In this document: positions 33,280 to 44,309 of the stretch, piece by piece
Layout of the letters: each line of letters starts with the position of its first letter
Position numbering within the stretch: position 1 is the first letter of the stretch
Source of the DNA: Diplolepis rosae
Lineage: Eukaryota; Arthropoda; Insecta; Hymenoptera; Diplolepididae
DNA length: 64,000 nt
Direction of reading: 5' to 3'
NCBI GenBank assembly: GCA_030998225.1
Contig: JAPYXD010000522.1
Location: forward strand, 8,370,001 to 8,434,000
Position numbers and translations under genes: made by a program
The notes under the pieces: generated by a model
The model's input: the letters and a program-made list of their open reading frames with translations, nothing else
What the model was told of the DNA's origin: nothing
The model's database searches: none

Positions 33280-33805
33280 AATCTGCGCTTTGCTCGCAAG
33301 TTTGAGCGCGCCTAGGGCGCGCGATTTGATCGTCGCGCTTCGCGCTCCGTTCTTTCTGGACCTCGCGCTTCGCGCTCGGTCTTGTGCTCTTCGCATACGT
33401 TTAAGTTTATTTCTTATAATTTAATACTGAAGCTCAAACCAATTTAATGATATTGAAGATGATGTAAATTAGTCATTTTCTCAAAGTCACTCTATTTCTT
33501 TTTGAATTTAAGTGAAACAGGAAATTCAATTTACTTAAGGCTCTATCGGCCTTAAGGAAAACATTCTCATCATGACACTCGCGCTTCGTGCTCGATTTTC
33601 TGTATGCATTTTTGTAACTTTTTAATAAATTACATGATTATTGATAAATTTATTTTCTTCCAAATATCTCAAAAAGGAAAAACAATCGTAGACTTTATTT
33701 AAGGAAACGATTTTGCAGAACAACGCTTATTTCGTATCTCACATATTTTGGTGAAACAAATCGAATTTTTTCAATATTAAAAATCTGCCCGCTTCGCGGG
33801 CACAT
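33280..33805 (+). repeat. GC-island repeat plus family P start, unit 1
   Basis: TTTGCTCGCAAGTTTGAGCG, GCGCCTAGGGCGCGCGAT and CGCGCTTCGCGCTC are GC-rich palindromic stretches in otherwise AT-rich DNA. They are followed by ACATTCTCATCATGACACTC (33561) and the family P start at about 33658. The unit is duplicated in tandem about 539 bp further on. Open frames rich in Arg/Ala here are composition artefacts. Confidence 0.8.
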
Positions 33806-35226
33806 TCTCATCGCGCGCACCTCGCTTTGCTCGCAAGTTTGAGCGCGCCTAGGGCGCGCGATTCGATCGTCGCGCTGCGCGCTCCGGAATTTTTGAACGT
33901 CGCGCTTCGTGCTCCGTTCTTTCTGGACCTCGCGCTTCGCGCTCGGTCTTGTGCTCTTCGCATACATTTAAGTTTATTTCTTATATTTTGATACTGAAGC
34001 TCAAACCAATTTTATAATAATATTACAGATGATGTGAATTACACATTTTCTCAAAGTCACTGAATTTCTTTTTGAATTTAAGTGAAACAGGAAATTCAAT
34101 TTATTTAAGGCTCTATTGGCCTTAAGGAACACATTCTCATCGTGACACTCGCGCTTCGCGCTCGATTTTCTGTATGCATTTTTGTAACTTTTTAATAAAT
34201 TACATGATTATTGATAAATTTATATTCTTCAAAATATCTCAAAAAGGAAAAACAATCGTAGACTTTATTTAAGGAAACGATTTTGCAGAACAAAACTTAT
34301 TTCGTATCTCACATATTTTGGTGAAAAAAATCGAATTTTTTTAATATTAAAAATCAAAACATAAAATATACATCCTGTCCCGAAATTCCTTTTTCAGAAT
34401 TTGTAGACCTCATTTAGGCAAACAATTTTCCATCTAAACGTTTTTTTTGTATCTCACATATTTTGTCTAAAAAATTGAATTTTTGAATTTTAATCGTATT
34501 TTTTGGAATTGAAACGAAAAATATATGTTTTATCAGGAACTGCGTCAGACAAAATTTGTAGATCTTTTTGAAACGAACAACTTTGTATTCTTACTTCTTT
34601 TTTCGTATTTCACATACTATTGTTAAAAAATTGAATTTTGGATTTTCAATGGTTTTTTTTTAAATTAATAAGAAAAATATGCATCTTATGAAAAAATGTT
34701 ACATTTCAAATTTGTAGATCTTTATGTAAAGAATAATATTGTATCATAACGTTTTTTCGTATCTCGTATAATTTAACTTGAAAATGGAATTTTGATATTG
34801 ACTTTTTTCGAATTTGAATATGCTGTAGCATTTCTAATTTTGATTTAATCAAAAAATGTTATCAGGATAATTTGTAGAGATTTATGAGCACTATCAAAAA
34901 CCAGTATTGAAATTTTTTATTTTTTTAAAAAATTATTTTCAAAAACACAAAATTAGTGCTCAATCCCTCAATTTTGATTGGATGTGACTGGTTAACGAAC
35001 TTGTCCTTACTTCTTCGGCTCGGATAAAGTGTACCAAAGCTCAATTCAATCTGATAATTCTGTCGAGAGTTATGCCGCACACGACCTACAGACAGACAGA
35101 CAGACAGACACTTTCGTAAAAACCATTTTTTCTGACTCAGGGGGTCTCAAAACGTAAAGATTTGATGAAAATTTCGAAAGTCATTTTTCACATAAAACCA
35201 ATACCTTCTCATCCATGATGAGAATG
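33806..35226 (+). repeat. GC-island plus complete family P repeat, unit 2
   Basis: Repeats unit 1 (GCAAGTTTGAGCGCGCCTAG at 33832), then CATTCTCATCGTGACACTCG at 34132, the periodic units, an (ACAG)n stretch near 35089-35110, CTCAGGGGGTCTCAAAACG and CATGATGAGAATG at 35214-35226. The short motif CATTCTCATCATG at one side and its inverse at the other could be the terminal inverted repeat of a 1.1-kb element (34132-35226). Confidence 0.75.
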
Positions 35227-35914
35227 TAAAAAAATACGTGTCGATTATTTTCGAAGCAAAAAGTAAAAAAAAATGTTTCGTCGAAAAAAAAATTTTGACT
35301 GTAAATCTCCCATGAAATGACCCATATATATGAGCGATCACGAGTTTTTTTATTCGGCGGACGTTTTTTATGACCTAGAGGGCGAAAAATATTGAAAGTC
35401 AATAATTTTAACGAACAAAGCCCGGCGCCTCTCAGTTGTTGTTTAGTTCGCGTTGTTTATCGAAGTAGCTCACCAAAACTTATAGTGCAAAATAGCTTGG
35501 AACATTTGTTTTGTTTGTTTGTTTACTTTGCGAATGGAAAAAACTGTTTTTCTTTTATATCATGGCAAATAATTTCTCCAATTCCAATTGCAATCAATTT
35601 GGATTTTCAATCTCATTGTAAGAATAATTTTCAGCTTTTGCATTATACATGTGTGTGTATATGAAAATTAATTATACTTTGTAGAGCTAATAATCGTGTA
35701 AAAAAAATTATTCAATGGTTTTTTTGTATTCTCACTCTATTAAGTTGATAATAAATCATAAAAATCATATAACTGGAAGTTTCAACTTTTTCACCAAATC
35801 CTTTTCCCAAGTGTCTAATGTACATGTCATACTTCAATCTCTTTTATAACTTACAATTATATTTTTTCAATTTGAAAATTAAAAAGCAGTGAAAAATAAA
35901 TCATTGTTTTTTTA
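35227..35914. other. Spacer at the centre of the large palindrome
   Basis: Between inverted copies of the family P end. The open frame at 35392-35664 shows no recognisable domain. AT-rich apart from about 35400-35480. Confidence 0.4.
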
Positions 35915-36022
35915 ACATTCTCATCATGGATGAGAAGGTATTGGTTTTATGTGAAAAATGACTTTTGAAATTTTTATCAAATCTTTACGTTTTGAGACCC
36001 CCTGAGTCAGAAAAAACGGAGT
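35915..36022 (-). repeat. Family P 3' end, inverted
   Basis: CATTCTCATCATGGATGAG, AAAATGACTTTTGAAATTTT and CGTTTTGAGACCCCCTGAG are the exact inverse of 35122-35226. It breaks off at about 36022. Confidence 0.85.
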
Positions 36023-36111
36023 CAAATTGGTTATTTATACAATGAAAAATACAAAAAACTTTGTTTAAGAGACGATGAAAAAAAATAGAGAAAAAGGAAA
36101 AAACATACCTT

Positions 36112-36195
36112 AGGGGCCATCCATATACTACGTGGACAATTTTTCACCACTTTTTGACACCCCCTTCCCCCTTGTGGACAGCCCTCGAATTTATA
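36112..36195. repeat. GGGGCCATCCATATACTACG repeat, one end
   Basis: Resembles a short repeat widespread in insect genomes (GGGGCC.TCCAT.....ACGTGG followed by a C-rich stretch). Only one end is present. A trace of the same TTTTTGACACCCCC phrase occurs near 57340. Confidence 0.5.
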
Positions 36196-36499
36196 CGAAA
36201 GATTTCTACTTACAGGCATAAGTTTTTTTTCAAAGTTCACATTTTGTTATTTTAAAAAAGAAGCTTCATTAAAGTCTATTATTTGTTAGCAGTTTATTGA
36301 AATGACATTTTAAAGCTGAGTTTATACGAATTACATGATATGCAAACGCATCATATGTGAATGTGTCATAAGAGTGTACTAAGATTTAAAAAGATGGAAT
36401 TTAAGAAAATATGTGGAAATTAATAATTTTTGTTCGAAAAATTTATTTTAATTTTTATTTATTGATAAAATTATAAATATTTTGATGAATGACACTGAG

Positions 36500-36852
36500 G
36501 TTCTCTATATCAGTTTTGTAATTAACAGCAAGTTCTTCTTTTTGAATGTGGAGCATTTCTAGAAATAATCTTTTTTAAAATTATTTTCGAGATCTAAAAT
36601 TTTCGTTTTGTTGGAATCAAAATTGTGCTTGTAAGTAATAGCTCAGCTATGGTTTGAAAATAAATTGAGATAACGGCCAGACCAAATTTGTTTTCTGTAC
36701 CAATTAGTAATAATTTTGTTATTGTTAATTTGAATGTTTAAGTCTAAAAAGTTGATGTTATTATCTGTAGCTTTTTCTAAAGTGAATTTCAGTTTTCCGT
36801 AAATAGAATTGATTCGGCTTGCGTAACTAAGAGAGTAATTATTAACATACAT
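36500..36852 (-). pseudogene. Penelope-like reverse transcriptase fragment
   Basis: Between 36852 and 36643 the minus strand reads SRINSIYGKLKFTLEKATDN, NINFLDLNIQINNNK and TNWYRKQIWSGRYLNLFSNH. FLD.. followed by (D/N)WYRK..(W/F)SGRYLN is the signature of the distal reverse-transcriptase region of Penelope-like elements, downstream of the catalytic YVDD. A stop follows SNHS, and the next 100 bp read only in patches (HNFDSNKTK). The catalytic palm and the GIY-YIG endonuclease were not found. It is a dead 5'- and 3'-truncated scrap. Confidence 0.75.
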
Positions 36853-37949
36853 GTTTAATTAGTGAAAGATAAAAAGTAAGATTTTTTTCCCAACAGATAA
36901 GTAAGTTAATTTGTCTCAGACTTTATACAGTCATTCTGTTCTAGTCCTCGAGCCGAAGATCAAAAGAACAGTCTGCTTTAAATCTGACTTTTGTCACACT
37001 TGTTGAGCTTGTACCACATCGAATCACTTCTATGTTTATTTTATGCAACGGTTGGTTAAAAAAGTCTTTTTTCACTTGATAATATTTATTTATCATTATG
37101 TTATATTTATTCATATTAATTATAATGGTTTTGATCGTTTAAAGTCAAATTAAGAGTAGAGTGACTTGTCTGTGATTTGTATTCGTTCATGTCAGCTTTG
37201 ACTTCAATAAGTTATTTACATTTGTGTGATTTATTCCAGAGAAATAGAAGATTCAACTTGAAGAGAAGTAAATCCCTTGTTACCAGAGTTATTCTTTTCG
37301 ATAAAGCAATTTTCATTCTCCTCGAACAGCATCGGATTTATGTTCAAAATAAACAAAAGAAAGGAATAGAAACAATGCAAAAAAAATTCAATTTATAGAT
37401 AGAAATTGCAGTGCAATTTACTGATCAAATATAAATCGGACGTTAAATTATTTACATTATTTGGAGAAAAGTTTTTTGAAAATTAATATTCAAGGTCACA
37501 AATCAATCGAACCACGTGACTGATTTTTTTTAGAAATCCATGTGTCATAACTTTTTGAGATGGCAAAATATCATATTGAAAATTTGATAAATAAAAAGAC
37601 TAATTTTCAAATAACTCATTTCATATAGCACATTCAAATATTTTTTAATTGAAGGGCACTTAAATCCTCCCACATATAAATAAAATAGAAATATTGTTAT
37701 AAATATTTTTTATCACCAAAAAAATTTAATCAGTATCACTTTTAAAAGTAAGTCCAAAAACTCTCAAGCATATATCACATTTATTTTCAAAAATTTATTA
37801 TTTTTCTTATTATTTTAACTAAAAGTGGTTTGCACGGCTCTGATTGTTTATGTTTAGAGACGCTCAAGAAGAGTCTAAACTTGATTTATAAAATTTGTAG
37901 AACTTTTTGGAATAAGTTTAAACTATTCGATCAAAATTGTTAAAATAAG
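36853..37949. other. No recognised feature
   Basis: AT-rich. The 73-codon frame at 37177-37398 has no family signature. Confidence 0.45.
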
Positions 37950-38580
37950 GGTATTTTAGTGGTTTTGAAATTATCTTTTTGAAAAAATTAAAAATTGCAA
38001 TAATGATTTCTGATAGTGCTAATAAATCTCTACTTATTATCTTGATATTATTTTTCGATTAAACCAAAATTAGGAAAGTTACAGTATGTTAAAACTTGAA
38101 AAAAGTCAATATTTAAATTCCATTTTCTAGTTAAATTATACGAGATACGAAAAAAACTTTACCATACAAAATCGTTAACTACAATAAGATCTAAGAATTT
38201 GATTTAAACATGTTTTTAAAAGATGTATATTTTTTTTCTTAATTTCAAAAAATACGATTAAAATTTTTTAAATCCCATTTTTAACTATAATATGTGACAT
38301 ATGAAAAAAAGATAAGAATGCAGAATTCTTCACTTCAATAAGGTCTACAAATTTTGTCTTACAGTTTCTGCTGGAATATATATTTATTGTTTCAGTTTCA
38401 TAAAATGTGGGATTGTAATTTTAAAATTCCGTTTATTAAACAAAATATTTGAGATACAAAAAAATGTTGTGATGGAAAATTATTTGCCTGAATGAGGTCT
38501 ACAAATTCTCATGAGGGAGTTTTTTGCCAAGATGTATATTTTATGTTTTGATTTTAAAAACACTATTGAAAACATTTTTA
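37950..38580 (-). repeat. Family P periodic units, inverted
   Basis: Inverse of the periodic part of 34300-34980: AAATTATACGAGATACGAAA, TATGTGACATATGAAAAAA and GAGATACAAAAAAATG recur, spaced about 150-170 bp. A 470-bp segment (38581-39050) interrupts it before 39055-39144. Confidence 0.75.
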
Positions 38581-39050
38581 GTAACCGTACGACAAGTATC
38601 GCACAACTACGATAATTACATGTCAAGATACGATGTATGATCAAGTAACATTATCGCACTCAATTATATGATAATTTTGAATATCGAACACAAAATTTGA
38701 AATGAAATGCAATTTGGTATGTGAAAGGTTTGAAAATTTATATCGCTACGCGCGCTCCCGGAATATTTTCGGAAAGTGTCTCTTTTGGCTCTTTTCCGAG
38801 AGCGTTGGCTAGATAAAATTTCATTGATGAAAGTTTGAAAATTGATATACGAATTTTCACGCCATGTGGGTGACACGACACGAGTGATGATCAGAAAAAT
38901 GCTTGCAATATACGGTTACGATAAAAATAATTCATGTATTATATATTATCAAGAATATTTTAATATAATCCCAAAGTACGGTCATTTTTGCTCAAATACA
39001 ATAAATTTATGCCACTAGTACGATAGGCGCCATCTCCAGGGTTGCTAACA
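38581..39050. other. Interrupting segment in family P repeat
   Basis: Less AT-rich sequence with ATATCGCTACGCGCGCTCCC and TCGCACAACTACGATAA. No coding frame and no clear terminal repeats. The surrounding repeat is continuous across it, so it is probably an insertion. Confidence 0.4.
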
Positions 39051-39179
39051 CTAATTGAAAATGAAGAATTTCATTTTTTAACTAAAGTATGTGAGATACG
39101 AAGTCAGCGTTGAAATGCAAAATAGTTTGCTTAAATAAAGTCTACGAAGTCTGTCTGGAAAGTATCGGGCCTACCTTTA

Positions 39180-40098
39180 CTAGGTCTAGAAGTATGAAAC
39201 CGGAATTTTTTTGCAAATGTTACACGTCTGTTGCATGAAAATGATCAAAAATATTTTATTCAAAGTAATCTCCATTGCTATTTACACATTTTCCCACCTC
39301 TACAGAAGGTGATGAATGCCACGCCAATAAAACTGTTCGTCTTTTAAATCAAACCAGTTATCCAGCCATTCTCGTACATTTTCGTACGAAGTGAAGCGTT
39401 GTTCAGCGAGAGCGTGGCCCAGTGATGCGAACAGATGGTAATCCGACGGAGCCAAGTCTGGAGAATAAGCGGCATGCGCCAGTATTTCCCAACTGAACGT
39501 CTCGATCGTTTCCTTGATCCGTTTCGCTGTGTGTGATAGGGCATTATCGTGAAGAAAAATGACTTTGTGTTGCCTTCTTCGATAATCCGGTCGTTTTTCT
39601 TGTAATGCTCGATTTAAATCGATCATTTGCTGTTGGTAGCGATTCGTGTTGAGAGTTTTACCAGGTTTTAGCAGCTCATAAAACATAACACCCTTATGAT
39701 CCCACCAAACGCACTTTTTCGGCGGTTTTCCACGATCTTCGTTTCTCACATCAAAATGACCAATTTTGAATTTTTTAAACCACTCTAAACACTGTGTTTT
39801 GCCAAGAGCATGTTCACCATAAGCTTCGACAAGCATACGATGCGATTCTGTAGCAGTTTTCTTTAAGTGATAACACGAAACCAGTGTTGTCCGCAAATCG
39901 TAGTTCGTAGGCACAAAACTCGACATGTTGATGCTTGTAGTAAATACACTGGTATATCGAACTTGGGTTATTGTCTACTGAAAATCTTTCTCACCTGCTA
40001 GAGGGTGAAGATGGCGCTGCAGAAGCGGTCGCACGGTCCCTAAACTGATGGCAAGCACCATCAATAGGGAAATTCCGGTTTCATACTTCTAGACCTGG
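39180..40098 (-). mobile_element. Inner mariner (mauritiana-like) deletion derivative (919 bp)
   Basis: Ends CTAGGTCTAGAAGTATGAAA and the inverse of CCAGGTCTAGAAGTATGAAA, flanked by TA (39178-39179, 40099-40100). It is inserted exactly in a TA within the left terminal repeat of the outer mariner. Confidence 0.93.
39290..39926 (-). pseudogene. mauritiana-like (Mos1-type) transposase with internal deletion
   Basis: ATG at 39926 (MSSFVPTNYDLRTTLVSCYH). The first helix-turn-helix half (LKKTATESHRMLVEAYGEHA, CLEWFKKFKIGHFDV) ends at GKPPKK, residue 71, and is fused in frame to CVWWDHKGVMFYELLKPGK. The second DNA-binding half, the linker and the first catalytic Asp are missing. The second Asp (FLHDNALSHT) and the third (LAPSDYHLF) remain. 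The open frame is 208 codons. A TAG follows at IHHLL, then RWENV and a one-base shift before SNGDYFE. Motifs match the mauritiana subfamily. Confidence 0.9.
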
Positions 40099-40109
40099 TA
40101 TATCTCCGC

Positions 40110-40820
40110 GCTGGCGTTATTCTTCATCATCGGACGCATGGCATCCTTCGAAGTAATCCCCACTTGATTGAATAAGACGGTTCCGGCGATGTTTCCACTT
40201 CTCGAAACAGTCCTGGAGCTCACTTTTAGGGACGGCCTTGAGTACGCTCGTCGCATTATGTTCAACCGTCGTTTTGACATCGAATCGCTGTCCTTTGAGT
40301 GATTTTTTGAGTTTTGGAAACAGCCAAAAGTTACAGGGGGCTATGTTAGGACTGTACGGAGGTTGTCGAAGCAATGCGATACTGTGTTTACTCAGAAACT
40401 GATGTACAAGATTCGATGAATGCGCTGGCGCGTTATCGTGGTGAAGAAGCCAGTCACCGCACACACGCGATTCATTCCTAGAATCTTGTTCAAAATTTCC
40501 CAAACAGTAGTTTTTGGTATTCCGAGATCATTTTCTAGTTCACGAATAGTTAATCGACGATCAACTTCAATTGCAAGTTGCACCCGCTCAATATTATCCA
40601 ATGTTTTTGTCGTCGAAAGTCGGCCAGAACGAGAATCACTATCAATAGAAGTGCGGCCTCCTTTGAAACGATTATACCACTCTTTTATTCGTGTTTTGCT
40701 CATACACTCATTTCCAAAGGCCTTCTGCGAAATCTCAATAGTTTCCGAACTCGTTTTTCCGAATTGAAAACAAAATTTGATGCAAATTCGTTGATCTTGT
40801 TTTTCAGTCATTTTTAACAA
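40110..40820 (-). pseudogene. mariner transposase (outer element), deletion and D-to-N changes
   Basis: The frame opens at 40820 (MLKMTEKQDQRICIKFCFQF). Helix-turn-helix parts are SSETIEISQKAF, SKTRIKEWYNRFKGG and IRELENDLGIPKTTVWEILN. After LGMNRVCA the reading frame is lost, because a deletion joins this region to GDWLLHHDNAPAHSS (second Asp) in another frame. The segment with the first Asp is gone. The expected SPDLAPCDFWLF reads SPNIAPCNFWLF, so the third catalytic Asp is Asn. The C-terminus reads KWKHRRNRLIQSSGDYFEG. Non-functional. Confidence 0.88.
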
Positions 40821-41019
40821 TCACAAAATCCGCCGAACTCAAAAATAGCTTTGTAAACAAAGACACGCTGCGCATGAACTATACGTCCAGCAGATGTCAG
40901 CAAACAACCGATAGGTTCGTGAGGCTTTACTGTTGACGTTCATGACCCGCAGAGGTCGCTCGAACTCTATGGCGCGGAGATATAAAGGTAGGCCCGATAC
41001 TTTTCGGACAGACCTCGTA

Positions 41020-41460
41020 TAATTGTTTTTCCTTATTGGGATATTTGGCAGAAAGTAAATTATTCTAATCATTTAATTTATTAGAAAGTTACAGAAATGT
41101 GTACAGAGAATCGAGCGCGAAGCGCGAGTGTCATGATGAGAATGTGTTCCTTAAAGTCGATGGAGCCTTGAGTAAATAGAATTTTCTTTGTCATTTAAAA
41201 TCAAAAACAAATTTAGTAAATTTGAGAAAATGTAATTTACATTTACAATATTATAAAATTGACTTGAGCTTCAGTATCAAATTACAAGAAATAAATTCGA
41301 ATGTCTGCGAAGAATATAACATCGAGCTTGAAGTGCGAGGTCCAAGCGGAACGGAGCGTGAAGTGCGACGATTGTATCGCGCGCCCCAGGGGCGCTTGAA
41401 CTTGCGAGTGAAGCGCGGGATGGGAATGTGGCCGCAAAGCGGGAAAATTTTTTAAATTGT
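41020..41460 (-). repeat. Family P start and GC-island repeat, inverted
   Basis: The inverse of 33290-33700: GAGCGCGAAGCGCGAGTGTC and ATGATGAGAATGTG near 41110-41142, then GCGCCCCAGGGGCGCTTGAA near 41380. It forms the distal arm of the 33.3-41.5 kb palindrome. Confidence 0.8.
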
Positions 41461-42803
41461 ATTCGCAGAAATCCATGATTGCATTTTATCATGATCTTTC
41501 TTCTCTAGAGGACATATGACTGAAAGGGTCAATCATTATAAAACTGAATTTGTGATTTACTTAATTGATAGTAGAGAAAATCTTGCATACGACTGCACCA
41601 GAGGGTGACACAATTGACTGGAATATCCCGTATCAAGAATTTACGCGAACTTAGCTTATATTGCTTCTCTCAATGAAAAGCCCCAGTTGACTACCAGACT
41701 ATAAAGCTTTTACTGTTATTACTGTTAGTATTATTATTAATAGAAGCATATTATGACCTTCATTGTATATGGGTTCCCATACCGTTTTTGAATCCCGAAG
41801 TACTACTTGTTCCTGTATAGCAGACGACGTGTCCGAGTAGCATGTCGCTATGGCAACGAACCCTCGACAAGTTCCTCATTGGTTCTCAACCTCGGGCACT
41901 CATCAATTCACATTCAGAATTCTTTCGCTCTGGGGAATAAGTGGGCAACGATCTCCGTTCCAGTTACACTTTACCCTAAATCATCTTCTTATGGATCTAG
42001 TAAAACTATCTTTTGCATTTTAAAAAAAGAATCTAATTTAAAGAAAACTTGATTTAAGGCCATGTATCAACTAGATCACGTGACCAAATTCCTGTAAAAG
42101 TTCGCGTAAGATACACTTTTTTTTAAAAAAAATGTCTTCCTGGAAATTTGGAAAATACAACCGAAAACGATAAGAAACGCTGAGCGATTTTTCGTTAGGA
42201 TAAATGATAAAATTGAATGAAAATTTAGTATAATATTGTTTTAAAATGGGGAAAGCTTAGGTTTTATTTATTATACTTATTTATATTTTGGCATGGAAAT
42301 TCAATATAGTCATAACAGTCTTTAAGACGTGTAGAAGAAAAATTAGTATTTTGAATAACAAATATTATGAATCTCCATCCAAAAAATTAGGGATACGAAA
42401 AAATGATATTATGATTACTAAATTTTATAAAATAATATTTCTATCCGTTTTCACTGAAACCCCTCCCCCTTCTTCTCAGCAACAAATCCCCTATTTTTTC
42501 CATTTGTTTTTGCACGCGTTAGAAAAAGACACAAGAATTCTTAATCCGGAGCCGTCACTTCTGAAGGTCAAACCTTTTGGTAGAGTGAGTGATTTTTCAT
42601 ATAGCGGTTTTCAGATTCACATTTTCTTTGTTTCGCTTCGAAACTTTGATATAGTAAATTTCAAATTCTCGTAGGTTTTATAGCAGTTAGTAGAACATAT
42701 ATTCCATTTATTCAAACGAAATTATTAACTTTGCCGCTTGAAAACCACTATATTAATATCTGACACGTAAACCCTGTTTTCCTCATTTTGAAACGATATC
42801 ATA
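41461..42803. other. No recognised gene; mixed composition
   Basis: The segment 41760-42010 is less AT-rich than its surroundings. The minus strand there has short coding-like phrases but no uninterrupted frame. The 128-codon frame at 42288-42674 (plus) has no domain I recognise and Lys/Phe/Ile-rich composition, so it is likely accidental. Confidence 0.4.
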
Positions 42804-43214
42804 CACAGAGAAAAAAATCGTGTAAATTCAACACGGCAAATTCTTTGAATAGAATTTACATTGAGTCAACACGATATCAGTCCCATTCAATAATCTAGTT
42901 CCTTGAATGAATATAGCGAAAGATTTTGATTCTATCCGGCCCGCCGTGTTGTAACACGGAGCTGCATTGATTCTACGCGGCTCCGTGTAGATTTCAAACG
43001 GAGGTCAACCAAAAATTTGGGGCCTTCGGAAATAGAAAAATTAAAATCAAAATTAAAACAATCGAAATCAACAGCTCTCTGTTACAGAAACACGGCACCG
43101 TGCTAATTCAAAACGGTCGCCACAAAAAACGGAGCTACGTGTTGTAACACGGAGCCCGTTTTGCGCGAACCTCGAAACGGCCCGTGTTGAATTCACACGA
43201 TTTTTTTCTCCATG
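42804..43214. mobile_element. MITE with CACAGAGAAAAAAATCGTG ends (411 bp)
   Basis: Left CACAGAGAAAAAAATCGTG and right CACGATTTTTTTCTCCATG, TA at 42802-42803 and 43215-43216. The interior is built from ACACGG and CCGTGT words, including GTGTTGTAACACGGAGC in two places. Confidence 0.9.
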
Positions 43215-43679
43215 TACTAAAATATAATTAATTTTTATGATTTACTCTAACGAAAAGTCTCTCAGTGAACGTTTTTCAACTTCGTTTGAGTGAAAATTTT
43301 GCAAAAAATTTTACAGTTAACTGTAATTGTCGACAAGTTTTCGAATTTTTTCAAAATTTTTACTAAAAAGAAGTTAAGAGACGTCTTTTATTGTCTTTTC
43401 TTACGATCCCCAAATTTTCAGAAAGATACTTTGTAAATTAAAATAATTAACTTACATGAACGAATACATGTTTTATCACAGATTAGTATCTTATAAGTGT
43501 AAATAAAATGAAGTTTAGAAGAAACAATTTTGGATCATTTTTTAAAATTTTTTATTATTTGAATTTTTTTTCGAGATTGCTTTGTTTATAAGATATTATG
43601 GTATATCTAAGTTAAAATAGGACACCCTCTATATGTAATACATATACTTTTTATAATTATTTCTCTGCACTATTATAGT

Positions 43680-43745
43680 TACACAATATGGATATTTATT
43701 ATAGTTATATTATATTATATATTATATTATATTATTATTACATTA
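43680..43745. repeat. TTATA/TAT microsatellite
   Basis: An uninterrupted run of TATAT, ATTAT and TTATTA words. Simple-sequence DNA. Confidence 0.8.
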
Positions 43746-43861
43746 CATCCTGGATTACTTATTACTATGTACTTCCTATACCTATAATACCTATATTATT
43801 CACTGAAATTTAAAGTCTAGTCCCTAAAGCTCATCTAATCGATTAATAATAATAAATCTGA

Positions 43862-44125
43862 TTATCCCTGTTTGAAGAATAAAATATTATATCGGTTAAA
43901 ATCTATATTGTTCTTAGTACAATACAGGCACGTAAATATTATAGCGATAAGCATCTCTATTGTAGTAACTGTAATACAGATAGCAATCCCTAGAACATTT
44001 TTCTTCAAATAAAGATAAGTATCTTTATACCAAATCGGTAGCATATTTCTCTTGTCGTGTAGAAATATCATTGCAGCGAATAAAGAAGGCTTTTTTATAT
44101 TATTTATAATGTCTCTGTTAACCAA
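43862..44125 (-). CDS. Possible last exon of a tetraspanin-like protein (weak)
   Basis: An 87-residue frame with LPIWYKDTYLYLKK followed by a single hydrophobic segment, NVLGIAICITVTTIEMLIAI-type, and a short polar tail (YCTKNNIDFNRY). A Glu inside the last membrane helix and a short cytosolic tail are seen in tetraspanin TM4, which is why I mention it. The CCG motif and paired cysteines of the large loop are not present here and no upstream exon was found. It may be accidental. Confidence 0.2.
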   Translation of the reverse strand: MVNRDIINNIKKPSLFAAMIFLHDKRNMLPIWYKDTYLYLKKNVLGIAICITVTTIEMLIAIIFTCLYCTKNNIDFNRYNILFFKQG

Positions 44126-44309
44126 GATAAATTTTTGAATTACTCAAATGGGTGTATGGTACGTTTTTATTGTCTTGACAATGTCAGGGAAGATGTGTGT
44201 TAAGTGGAAAGCAAACAAGTTCAGAGAATGCAGATTTCAATAGGATTAATGAAAATTGGTGTTTGGCTATGGAATTGTGAACCAGCGTGTGTTTCGTACC
44301 GAACGTCTC

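Larger units (their letters stand above)
39145..41017 (-). mobile_element. Outer mariner deletion derivative, hosting a second mariner
   Basis: Terminal repeats of about 45 bp start CGAAGTCTGTCTGGAAAGTA (left) and CGAGGTCTGTCCGAAAAGTA (right, inverted), with TA at 39143-39144 and 41018-41019. The left repeat is split after CCTACCTTTA by the inner mariner and resumes TATCTCCGCGC at 40101. The right repeat is intact. Without the insert the element is about 950 bp. It lies inside an inverted family P repeat (AAATAAAGTC before, ATTGTTTTTCC after). Confidence 0.93.

Noticed and set aside
33115..33967. Arg/Ala-rich open frames as coding sequence
   Set aside because: They arise from GC-rich palindromic words in a repeat that occurs four times in the window in both orientations.
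42288..42674. A 128-residue protein
   Set aside because: No motif, low-complexity composition, no splice or start support.
43680..43745. Replication origin or promoter
   Set aside because: It is simple AT-repeat DNA. Nothing nearby supports a function.
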